64,000 nucleotides of DNA. Source: Acanthosoma haemorrhoidale (taxonomy: Eukaryota > Arthropoda > Insecta > Hemiptera > Acanthosomatidae). The stretch is from positions 84,217,189 through 84,281,188 of the forward strand of contig OV884009.1 in assembly GCA_930367205.1 (NCBI GenBank), written 5' to 3'. The notes below the pieces were generated by a model that worked only from the letters and a program-made list of their open reading frames with translations, was not told the DNA's origin and ran no database searches. Within the stretch, counting starts at the first letter, position 1. Each line of letters starts with the position of its first letter. Below, one piece after another: positions 49,402-58,770 of the stretch. The position numbers were made by a program, and so were the translations under genes.

Positions 49402-49476
49402 ATTATCCATTCATTTACAGAGAAACACAATTCATAGAGTCATTGTTTAGAGAAAAAAGAGATAAATATAAGTTAA

Positions 49477-49655
49477 TGTTTGTCGAATCAAACAAAAAAA
49501 AAGAGAAAGGAAACGTTAAAGAACAACAATCAATGTCAAAGCAAAACTACTTTACTTTATACGGTCAAGTAATCCTCTATACACATCTTCGGGAAGTTTA
49601 CATCTCGAAGTTTGGGGATTAAGGCTGGCTACTGGTGGTGCCTGACTTATAACTA
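49477..49655 (-). repeat. 3' LTR
   Basis: Begins tgtttgtcgaatcaaac on the plus strand (CA end of the LTR on the minus strand) and contains the well-conserved core gtaatcctctatacacatct and ctcgaagtttggggattaag. Similarity to the 5' LTR is lost after about 49655, although the element LTR may run on to about 49715. Confidence 0.8.
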
Positions 49656-50040
49656 TCGCTCCGCTAATCTCACTGGGGAGCGAAGGCGCGCCCAAACAGT
49701 GCACAGCCAATAATCCCTAACATTTATTGTTAATTAAGTTCCATAGCTTAGAGTCCGACTGTCATTCTTTAAGAAGAGATTAAAAAAATCATTGCCTCTA
49801 TCCTTGAGGCTGCTAAGGACAACAAAAACAAACAAAAATAAATAAAAATCTCGTACTGAAAGGAAAACACTGTACTTACATCTAACACATAAAATTTGTC
49901 TTATCCACTGAATTTTTTTTAAAATAACGTAAAAAAAACAACTAAAATGTAACGACAAACTAGAAAAAAAACAATTAAATAAACTGACACTCATGATAAT
50001 TATACTAAACTACCTTGTAACATCAGACAATCAATGTTCT

Positions 50041-50296
50041 AATTTACAATATTCGTCGCGTGCAGAGGCGAGGGCACCCCGGCTCCCTCCAGGTCTGCAC
50101 CCTCCCCTTGTGGAAGTTCTAAATGTTCTATGTGGATAGTTCTCCTTTTCTTCGAGGGTCTTAGACTCTCAATCGTGACGACATTATGTTCTCGGAACAT
50201 CACTACTTTGAAGGGACCTTCATATCTCACCGGCTCTTTGCTCATGTTCGATCCGAATTTTCGATACACTACTGTCCCGATTTTGATATCCCCCAT
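50041..50296 (-). pseudogene. Integrase C-terminal (GPY/F-like) domain
   Basis: The frame reads IKIGTVVYRKFGSN, then VRYEGPFKVVMFREHNVVTI and RTIHIEHLELPQ. This is the small beta-barrel that follows the catalytic core in Gypsy integrases, with the characteristic GPF/GPY-type GPFKVV and HIEHLE ends. It is in a different frame from the core (50319-50830), so at least one frameshift separates them. The relative at 57.8-58.0 kb carries the same domain (RVISIREHNIVTIQS). Confidence 0.75.
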
Positions 50297-50318
50297 TCGA
50301 TCCCTAACTTTAGATGAT

Positions 50319-50830
50319 TTACCATTTCAACCTTTTTTCTTTTTCCCTCTCTATCCTTCCTCGAACTTTGTCGCAAAGTTTGCCTAGCTCTATGTTATTG
50401 CTCGCCAATTCCTCTGTCATATCCGCGTCCGTCCATATTAGATGAAGATTTCGAATGGCGAGAACCCCGTCGTGAATGGAATGGGTGTAGCCCGCCTTCA
50501 GCATTACCTTGTTCACCTGCAATCCCTTTTCCACCAGATATAGCCACAGGTGATCACTCAATGTGCTGTGTAGTCTTTCGATTCCTCCTCTACTCTTCAG
50601 GTACGCTAGGGTGTTAATATGCCACGACACATTGTGAGTCTTCATTTTCGCCCGGATGCTGGCATTATCAAATTCGTGGCCCCCATCGATCGAGATCCGG
50701 TCCACCACTCCGTAGAACTGGAACCACGTCCATAGCGCCTGTGCGACTGCGTCTGATGGCCGTTCGTTTACTAAATACGCCATGGCTACTTTACTAAACA
50801 TGTCGATTGTAGTGACCCACTTATGACCCC
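50319..50830 (-). pseudogene. Integrase catalytic core (DD35E), Gypsy-like
   Basis: Open for 160 codons from 50801, and in frame upstream through WVTTIDMFSKVAMAY. The three catalytic positions are present: Asp in TIDMFSK (codon 50802-50804), Asp in SIDGGHEFDN (codon 50685-50687) and Glu in GGIERLHSTL, exactly 35 residues after the second Asp. In the intact element this enzyme joins the cDNA to host DNA. Downstream, the usual YN.S.H...G.SPFE region is disrupted (THSIHDGVLAIRNLHLIW). Despite intact catalytic residues, the surrounding frameshifts make it a pseudogene. Confidence 0.82.
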
Positions 50831-50856
50831 TCCAAGTGAAGGTATCTACTTGGAGC

Positions 50857-52107
50857 TCACATAGCGGTGTCTCTGCTGTGGGCGTTTATTCTTGGATAAA
50901 TTTGCGGGAGGTCTCCAGATGGATTCCCTTTCTCTACCGCATTCACGGTGATGGCTTGGGGTAGCCAGTCTGCCACTACGTTCTCCTTCCCTGGCTTGTA
51001 TATTATTTCCATATTATACTGAGATAGAAATTCCTTCCACCGCGTGACCCTTGGCGGGGATTCCTTCAACTTTCCTACCCACTGTAAGGGTCTGTGGTCA
51101 GTGTGCACACTGAATCTCCTGCCTAAGACATGCGGACGGGAATGGTATACGGTATGCGGTAGGAATAGCCCATATGATGACCGTCGACTCGAGTACGCCA
51201 CCGGGCGCTCTCCGCCATCTCCGTTCTACGACAACACGGCTCCCAGTGCGTGTTCGCTTGGCATAGGTGGTGATTGTGAATAATTTTGAAAATCGGGAAA
51301 TAGCAGTATTGGTTGTTCTTGTAAACGTGCTATGCATTTCCGAATGTTCTGCTCTATGATTACTGTAATCACAACCCTCGCCCCCTTTCGCAGCAGATTA
51401 CTAATAGGCAGTTATGCTGCCATGTCCGGTACAAATCTCCGATAATAGTTTAATGTACCCAATAATCTCCGAATCCCCTTTAGATCTCTCGGCAACGCCA
51501 TCTTTCTGATCGCCACGACCTTCGTTGAATCCGGCTTAACTTCCTCCCGCGAGATGGTATGGCCCAAAAAATTGATCCATTTTTTCCCTAATAGCGATCT
51601 CTCTATGGATAATTTGAGTCCAAATTCCTGCACTCTCCGGAATAAACTTCTGAGATGCTCTACTAGCAGATTATCCATGTAGATCTAGCACACTGACTCA
51701 TCGCTTCCCTTCAGAACCTCATTCATTAGTCTCCGAAATGTAATCGGGGTGTTTTTTAGTCCAAACGGCATCCGGGTAAATTCGAAATGGCCCTATTGAA
51801 TGTAAAGGCGGGTTTGTGCTGGTCTATTGCGCTCATCTTAATTTGGTGGTACCCTGCCTTTAAATCTATTGTATATGTGTATAACTGTTCTATATTTTTT
51901 CGTCTCGTCCCCAGGCCTGTTTTTCTTTCTCACCACCCACAGAGGGCAGTTATATGGCGAAGTAGTGTCTACAATGATTCCTTGCCGTTTGAGGCTCAAT
52001 GGCTCCTCCCTAATGTGTGACGAAGCGCTTGGGGGTATCTTTTTTCTTTTACGTATGTCCCGTGGTCTAACTTTAACGGGATCCGTGAACCGTCTTTCCC
52101 GTCGCAC
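50857..52107 (-). pseudogene. Reverse transcriptase and RNase H, Gypsy-like
   Basis: RT start: REEPLSLKRQGIIVDTTSPY, then NCPLWVVRKKN and KYRTVIHIYN. Middle: [19 protein letters not shown]. The catalytic box reads IYMDN with an in-frame TAG just before it. The connection reads GLKLSIERSLLGKKWINFLG and LLGTLNYYRRFVPDMAA. RNase H: FSVHTDHRPLQWV and IIYKPGKENVVADWL. Gag, RT and RNase H segments share one frame, broken by a few stops and one shift around 51.69-51.83 kb. The RT box MDN instead of DD is itself inactivating. Converts element RNA to DNA in intact relatives. Confidence 0.82.
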
Positions 52108-52149
52108 CTAACGTATCTCCTTCTATGTAGAAAATATCCCTTAACTCCC

Positions 52150-52788
52150 TCAGTAGCTTTCCCTCCAACCCCCTACTTGATTAATCGCCCTTATCCGCGC
52201 CCCACCCCGAATGGTCCTATGGCACTTATAATTTATATTTTCAAACCTGATCTGCCCGTGTCCACCAGGCACCTCTCCCCTCCTTTGGTACAAATAAGGA
52301 ACTTGTCTGGCGATATGCCCCTCCTCGCCGCACTTAAAGAATTTGGTGAGAGGGCACATATAAAAAATGTCTTCCTCCGGGGTCCACATTCCTCCTCCGT
52401 ACGGCTTCTTCAGCCTCATCTTCACTGTCTTCCACGGGGTTTCTTCATCCACCTGAATTTGATTGAGATTACTCCTTTTGACGCGGAATATTAGGACAGC
52501 TCTTAACGATTCCACGTCCTTGGAGTCCAACCAATTTTCCTTGGCCTTTGCTATTACCAAAGCCGTGAGTTGGTCCCCACTTTTCAGAAAGTGATTTAAC
52601 ACACCAACTTCTCCTGTGAATCGTTCAAACTCGGAGACAGCCTTCCGCAGATCCGGTGTTTTCACCCTCATCAGAGCCAGCGCGTTAGGATGAGCTTCTG
52701 GCATCAACCCTGATCTCCTCGGTGGTAAAAGGTCAGACCCGTCGGGTAATTTCAACACGGGCTGCCTCAGTACTCATCCTTCCGACAT
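52150..52788 (-). pseudogene. Short Gag-like protein with degraded zinc knuckle
   Basis: The likely start is the ATG at 52786-52788 (MSEG, then an in-frame TGA at codon 5), and the frame continues for about 213 codons. Near the C-terminus KFFKCGEEGHIARQVP is a CCHC knuckle that has lost its first and last Cys (to Phe and Val), so zinc binding is lost. Basic tail follows. Gag proteins of this group are normally about twice as long, so an internal deletion is likely. RT begins only about 40 bp downstream, leaving no room for a protease. Confidence 0.7.
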
Positions 52789-52883
52789 TATTTCTTAGCG
52801 GTCCCGAATGAAACCAGACAAATAACAAACTACAGAAAAAAAAATATCAGTTGCCGACTTTCAGTCTTTCGCACTCTCCGCGA

Positions 52884-52901
52884 TCCCGGGTTTTGGTACC
52901 A
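52884..52901 (-). promoter_or_regulatory. Primer binding site
   Basis: Reads TGGTACCAAAACCCGGGA on the minus strand, four bases inside the 5' LTR. Its complement fits the 3' end of a tRNA: T-stem CCGGG, seven-base acceptor strand TTTTGGT, discriminator A, CCA. The implied acceptor 5' strand ACCAAAA is like that of leucine tRNAs in animals; the tRNA identity is inference. Confidence 0.72.
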
Positions 52902-52905
52902 TTAG

Positions 52906-53085
52906 TGTTTGTCGCATTAAACATAAAAAAAAGATAAATGGAACGGTAAATAACAACAACGAATATCAAAGCAAGACTACTTTCAGCAAGACTAGGTCAA
53001 GTAATCCTCTATACACATCTTCGGGATGTTTAAATCTCGAAGTTTGGGGATTAAGGCTGGCTACTGGTAGTGCCCGGACTTTAAC
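52906..53085 (-). repeat. 5' LTR
   Basis: tgtttgtcgcattaaac at the inner end and gtaatcctctatacacatct in the core. Outer end lost in (TA)-rich sequence after about 53085. Pairs with 49477-49655. Confidence 0.8.
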
Positions 53086-56000
53086 TTTGTATATATATAC
53101 TTATATATATACACATTTATACACACTGCACTTGAACATTATATATGCATTATATATACAGGACGTGCCGAGAGTTATCAAAAACTCATTAGATGACTTT
53201 GGAAAATAACTAGGTTTTTTTGTTATTGAATCATTTTGGTCACTGGAACTTGTCTTTTAAACAAAAAAACTGTATTGACAGACAGATATATATCAAATGA
53301 AAACCCTAATTAGGCAAGTAAAGATGGTACCTACCTTTTGAGAAAGTGAAGACAGGCTCAGTTTCAAAGTAAATTGAGGAATAAAAATTCATCATAAAAT
53401 AAAGCTGCCCTGAAGACTTTATTCTGACAGAAAATACCTGGCAGTTAGTATGAATACTGACAGCCCCTCCCAAGTCAGAAGTTGTTACCTGCTTCGGAGG
53501 CAGTGAAGATGTGGACTTTCAACCGGAAGAGCACAATACCTTCTCCTTCAAAGTCAGAGCAAGTTAAATGGTTTAGTTCCTTTCATAAGACGAACAGGAG
53601 AAAAGAACGAACTTCTGGACCTAAGGAATAATGGAATGAAATTTATTATTGCAATAAAGACACTTTCCAAGTTGGAGGGTAGCCGTGAAAAATATTGTTC
53701 CCACGTAATTCAAAAGCATTGTGGTAAAGTCAGTCAGTTATATATCATAAAATCAATAGGTTCTTGGACTTTGAATACGTACAGTTCTGCACGTTATGTT
53801 AACATTTCATGTGTGCTTTGTTTCTATCGTAACTGCAGAAATCACGATACGTTTTTTAATAGCAAATATATTTCATATGTCGTTTAAAATATGTTTAACA
53901 ACCACAAATGATCCTCCTGACCTATGGCCTTCTTTACGACTTCAGAACCCTCATTGTATACGATACACAATGTCTTTGATGATACAATAGTAGTAGTTTA
54001 TACAGTTGTTATTACGATTTCATAACTCTTATATACCCCCTCACAAACATCGTTTCACACCTTATCATCCCTCAAAACCAATTATATATATATAGCATTA
54101 TGTCATAGCCAATACAATAACATGGGCAGGATACTGGAACATGTAATAATAATCTACACCAAGTGGACTGTAAATAAAGTTTTCTTTTTTAGGTTTTCGT
54201 ATTCTATTGTATTTTATGTATTCTAGATGCCATTCAATTGGAGAGTAGGTGCAATATTGTATATGCTTAGCCTGAATATTATTATCACGTACAGACGTTA
54301 CCCTACCAGAGAAGATTGTAGGTTTTTTTCAAATGATGATACAAACATAATTTATGAAATCCAAGGAACGTTTCTTCTCTCCCTCCACCACAACTTTATT
54401 CCATACTTACAACAAAAAAAGTTAGAAAGTGGCAGATTACCATTAATTGTAATTTAAACACTACTGACTAAAATCATCAATGATACATTGGAGTTAAATG
54501 ATTTTACATACATTATTGTAAATAAAGTTTCTATATAAAACCAAAAGTATATATATGTATATATTATCCCTATGCAATAAAATCAATGATTGCATGGAAA
54601 TCATCCTCCTAGTGCTATTTTTAATTAGGATTAGAAGAAATCCATAAACTGGAGGCCTACTTAATATTTACGAGAGCTGTGGAAAGGTGAAAGGAATCAG
54701 TGAGAAATAAGATGGGCTCCGGGAAATTGCTTCGAGTACTAATTATATGGGGATGAGGGTTTGAGACTTATTCGAAAATAAATTACTAACGAATTCTCTC
54801 AGCTGAATTGAGGGTGGCTTTGAACTGTTTAACGTCGCCGGCTTCACCGCCCCTTCTAAATCTTCGACAAATGAAAAAAAAAATTTAATTTTAACTCAAG
54901 ATAAAAGAGGTGTGGTGCAAAAATACAGGCTGATAACTATAAGTCAAATAAGTGCAAACGGTGTAATTAAATATTCCTCATAAAAGAAATTATTGTTCAA
55001 TCATACTCGTGGTTTACAGAAATTATTAATAAATTTAATTGCTTTCATATTTACACACGTGTAAGGAACTGATATTTTACTACACGTTTAAAATAACTAT
55101 TAACAATAATAATCTTGGATTCATTGTATGTGCATATCTTAATAATTTAATTATTCTTACTAAATGCATAACCGTCATTTGATTTTTTTATATTCTTTCA
55201 AAATTAGCTAGATGCTATTAAAGGGATTTATATTGGGTTTGTATTTCCTTTTAAAAAATATCCTAATTACATTAAACAGATTTTTTTGATGCATTGACCA
55301 AAAATAATTTTTATTATGTGTTAAACAATGTCAATTACTGAAAATTGCCTTTCAAACAAACAAAAATATTGGCAATATCAAATAGCACCAGCTAGGAACG
55401 TATTTAATATTTGGTTTCTAAAAATTTTATTTTTTGGAATATATTCGAAACTCTATTTTCTGCCGTTATTGACGCGTCATTCATTGTCCGGAAAGGTCAT
55501 TTCTTCTTTTCAATTTGGGTTTGAGAAATATTATTTTTTTGCGTACCTACCACTATTGTATTTTAACCAAAACAAGTCAGCATATTTCTAGGTTTTTGTG
55601 ACGTAGTTTTATTTCCCAATTAATTTTAAAACCATACTGTTGCATTTATGTCAAAACATGAATGACGACGAAAGATTGAAAATGTAACCTATCCCTTTAA
55701 ATTCTGCAAAATCATTCTAATTTATGAGCCCAAATTTCAAATAAGGTAATTATTGCAATGTTTGATCACATGCTGATGGTTCAATGGTTATTGGTTTTTT
55801 AGAGTAAATAAAAATCGTTGGGAGGTATTCATACATAAAAATTAATTATCTTAAATTTGATCTAGGAGTTTATATTTTAGGGTAAGATTCTTGTTCTCAA
55901 ACTAATTTAAACTTAGGATAACACTGATAATTATTAAAAACTAGGCGGCAAGTCTGAATTACTTGTTCAACAATAAAATCTATAATTCAGCTTTCTGAAA

Positions 56001-56620
56001 TATCAACTTTTTATGTAAGGTATAACCAACACACGTTTTATTGATAGGATTTATAACTCGGTAAAGTTGATATTTATTGAGTCCAAGATTAACTAACAGC
56101 CCAATTACAGGAGGCATTGAGTATTTCTGGGTAAAAGAGTAGATTACTTACGGTGAACTTTCCTGACAGCAATGGCTATCCTGTTTCAAACTGAAATGCA
56201 AGCCAACAGCGTGAGAGGGTGGCGGTATTGCTTTGTACTCCTTGGAGCGGTGCCCGTCAATACATCTTCACCGAAATTCAGTGTTAGGTAGCTGAGGGGG
56301 TATGACAACTATGGGGTAGTTTATTGCAGAGCCCGATCGGAAAAGCCATACTTCAAAGCAGAAAACAAAACTTCGGCTTATCCTGTTATATTTAGGTCAA
56401 AACAAAATCGCAATAGTTATACATAAGCAAAGTCAGAACCGTTCGCTAGCTTATAACATTTTTTATGTCCCATCTGAAAAAGTATCTGGGATTTATAGTT
56501 TTGATTTTTACGCATGGTTAAGTATACAATAGAAAATCAATTCAAATTATATTCAATAAGAAAGTGAAATGCTACAATATAAATCGTCAATTTTATTCTT
56601 ACAAAACTACTTTCACGTAT
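53086..56620. other. AT-rich region, no gene recognised
   Basis: (TA)-rich tract at about 53090-53160 and short (TA)n at 54083-54094 and 54548-54565. A few 64-87-codon frames without motifs. Nothing is supported as a gene. Confidence 0.4.
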
Positions 56621-56955
56621 GTCAATATTTTAATAATTTAATAGTAGTATAATTCCTTTATTGTGCAATAATTACAATCTGCCTTTTATAAGGCAATAAG
56701 TAATTAAGATATATGCTCTCATTCATACAATATTTACAGTTCATCATTCACTCGCTCATTCATACAATATTTACAGTTCATCATTCACTCGCTCATTCAT
56801 ACAATATTTACAGACAGCCCAGAGACCCCCCAAATCCACCGCAAAGAGAAAGCGGAGTCTTGGGAAGTCCCCCACGCTCCTCCGTCAGCCGCGTCACCGG
56901 ATACTAGCCAGTGGAGGCTGACCAAGAGCGCGAGAGCCACTTAGTCAATATTTTA
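56621..56955 (-). mobile_element. Jockey-like 3' UTR insertion with 12-bp TSD and tandem units
   Basis: Insertion 56633-56943, flanked by identical gtcaatatttta at 56621-56632 and 56944-56955. It contains the distal UTR and the pigment-like GC stretch (ggaagtcccccacgctcctc) found in the longer copies. Two and a half 37-bp units lie at 56721-56813 where other copies have one and a half. Truncated upstream within the UTR. Confidence 0.88.
56721..56813. repeat. 37-bp tandem duplication inside retroelement UTR
   Basis: Unit attcatacaatatttacagt, then tcatcattcactcgctc, at 56721-56757 and 56758-56794, with a partial at 56795-56813. Confidence 0.92.
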
Positions 56956-57363
56956 GCTACTTTTTGAAAATCCGATTTTTAGAAACGAAAATGGCTAAAA
57001 AATAGTTCTCTTGGAAAAAGACAGGAAGAATGTTTTTTTTTTTATCTTCCAGATATTATTAGCAGCAGTAAGGAAAATATGAATTTTTGACCGCTCCCTC
57101 CCTTTCCGATTTAATATTTGGTACCCTAAAAGCCAGGAATATTTCCATAAGCCAACTTGTAATGTTATTATGGAAAGAACATGAATAAACATATTGAAAT
57201 AATATAAGTTATTTAAACTAATAAAATATTATTCAAAAACTAATAGGAATTATTTTATTACTAATAAAATAATGTTTGTAGTAAAAAAACATGAATATAT
57301 ATATATATATAAGTTAATCGCTGGCGGTTAAGATAGATAAAAAAGAATAAGGAAAGAGGGAAA
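56956..57363. other. AT-rich spacer with (AT)n
   Basis: (AT)n at about 57293-57311. No gene recognised. Confidence 0.4.
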
Positions 57364-57794
57364 TGCAACGACACACTCTGACTCCAGTAAAAGACTGATT
57401 TATTCTTGATGACAATCCTACATGTATAGGATCATGGGTTGTTTACATTCCATGCTCGCATTTATATTCGACATAGTCATGCCTCTGGCTTTAAATCCCC
57501 CCTGCCAGTTCCTGACCATCCGTCGGGAACTCCAATTTACCCCTTATACACACTTAAAGCATATACTGATTACCTATAGGTTGGAAAATAATAATTCCAT
57601 GCTATTCCAGAACAGCACAACAATGTCTTACAGTCATAAGAAATAAGCCAGAAAACTTATCGAATTTCATACAAAACTGAAGATAATACAATAACATAAT
57701 ACAAAGAATAACAATAAAATAATAATATCCTGGTAAAAGTATATAAAAACAACAACAAATTATGACCCCAGTGAGATGTGTGGATGAGCGAGGA

Positions 57795-57970
57795 TACTAG
57801 AGCCAAACTACTTCGGAAGGCTTCCCCACCAGAAGCTTTAACTGCTCTACATATACAGTCCTGCGCTTTCCAGGTTCATGGACACTTTGGATAGTCACTA
57901 TATTGTGTTCGCGAATCGAGATCACCCTGAAGGGACCCTAATAACGGGACAATTCTTTAGTCTGATTGGA
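57795..57970 (-). pseudogene. Integrase C-terminal domain (second element)
   Basis: Reads FRVISIREHNIVTIQSVHEP, then KRRTVYVEQLKLL, ending GKPSEVVWL and stop at about 57800. Aligns with VVMFREHNVVTIESLRPSKK of the element at 50.0-50.3 kb. A frameshift separates it from the core, via YRRIDSNQTKELSRY at about 57938-57980. Confidence 0.7.
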
Positions 57971-58091
57971 GTCGATCCTTCGATACACAGTGGTGCCTAT
58001 CGTGACGCGTCTTTCTATCGGTTCTGACGCCCGCATTCTCCCTGACCACCCTCCTAGTCTTTTCGGCTGTAATTTTCGCGTAGACTTTCCC

Positions 58092-58640
58092 CTACAGTTT
58101 CCCCAACTCCACGTGGTTGTTGGCGAGCTGTGCTGATGTCTCTTTTCCCACCACCGTTCTACTAGTGTCTCGGTGACGGCCGCAAAGACCGAAAACGATT
58201 TCAAAGGGTGAGAACCCTGTGATTGTGTGAACGGAGTGATTGTACGCTATCACCACGTTAGGCATTGCCTCTGCCGGCTCCAGCCCTTTGTTGGCATGGT
58301 AAACACGGAGATGATGTCCCAAGGTGCTGTGGAGACGCTCAATTCCCCTTCTGCTCTTTGGATTTCCTGGGGTAATGACATGCCATATTACTTCCAGAGC
58401 TTTCACCTCCTCTCTCACGTCGGCGTTATCAAGCTCCCTACCGCCGTCCGATCCTATCCGATCGGGTACCCTGTAAAATTGGAACCACCCCCTCAGCGCT
58501 CCTAACACTGCCTCCGAAGACTTTTCCTGAACGGGGTATACCATGGCCATTTTGCAGAATAGGTCAAGCACCGTGGCCCACTTGTGTCCCTTCCAGGTAA
58601 AAGTGTCGACTTGAAAGTCAGTTAGCGGAGTTTACGCCGT
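58092..58640 (-). pseudogene. Integrase catalytic core (DD35E) of second Gypsy-like element
   Basis: Open for 159 codons from 58571 and in frame upstream through VDTFTWKGHKWATV to a stop near 58634. Catalytic residues: Asp in VLDLFCKMAM, Asp in IGSDGGRELDN, Glu in RRGIERLHSTL, the last two separated by 35 residues. The downstream YNHSVHTITGFSPFEIVFG is intact, unlike in the other element, which makes this the better-preserved integrase. Both elements share WFQFY.V.DRI.DGG and NPKSR.GIERLHSTL, so they are close relatives. Upstream is further decayed sequence (LLKYERHPTIG) before the match ends at about 58770. Confidence 0.82.
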
Positions 58641-58770
58641 GGGGGTCTCAACTTGTAGCCCTATCGTTGGGTGCCTTTCGTATTTCAGAAGGTGGCAGAC
58701 CTCAACGGCCCCTAGCGTCTCCTGACATAGCTTCCTCCTGACATAGCTCCTGAGGCACCAACATAGCTTC

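Larger units (their letters stand above)
49477..53085 (-). mobile_element. Degraded Gypsy-like LTR retrotransposon
   Basis: Two direct repeats (49477-49655 and 52906-53085) enclose a primer binding site, short Gag, RT, RNase H, integrase and integrase C-terminal region, all on the minus strand in standard Ty3/Gypsy order. Length about 3.6 kb against a usual 5-7 kb; most of Gag and the protease are missing. The LTRs are about 85 percent identical by eye, so the insertion is old. No envelope-like frame was seen. The outer end of the 5' LTR merges into a (TA)-rich tract, so no target-site duplication can be read. Confidence 0.85.
57364..58770 (-). mobile_element. Second Gypsy-like element fragment (integrase end, possible 3' LTR)
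   Basis: The minus strand carries integrase core and C-terminal domain (57795-58770) closely related to the 49.5-53.1 kb element. Beyond it, 57364 to about 57700 could be the 3' LTR: it starts tgcaacgacacactctgac on the plus strand, whose reverse complement ends in TGCA and has aagaataaatcag, a polyadenylation-like signal, 30 bp inside. No partner 5' LTR is found, so the LTR call is inference. RT and Gag are missing. Confidence 0.65.
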
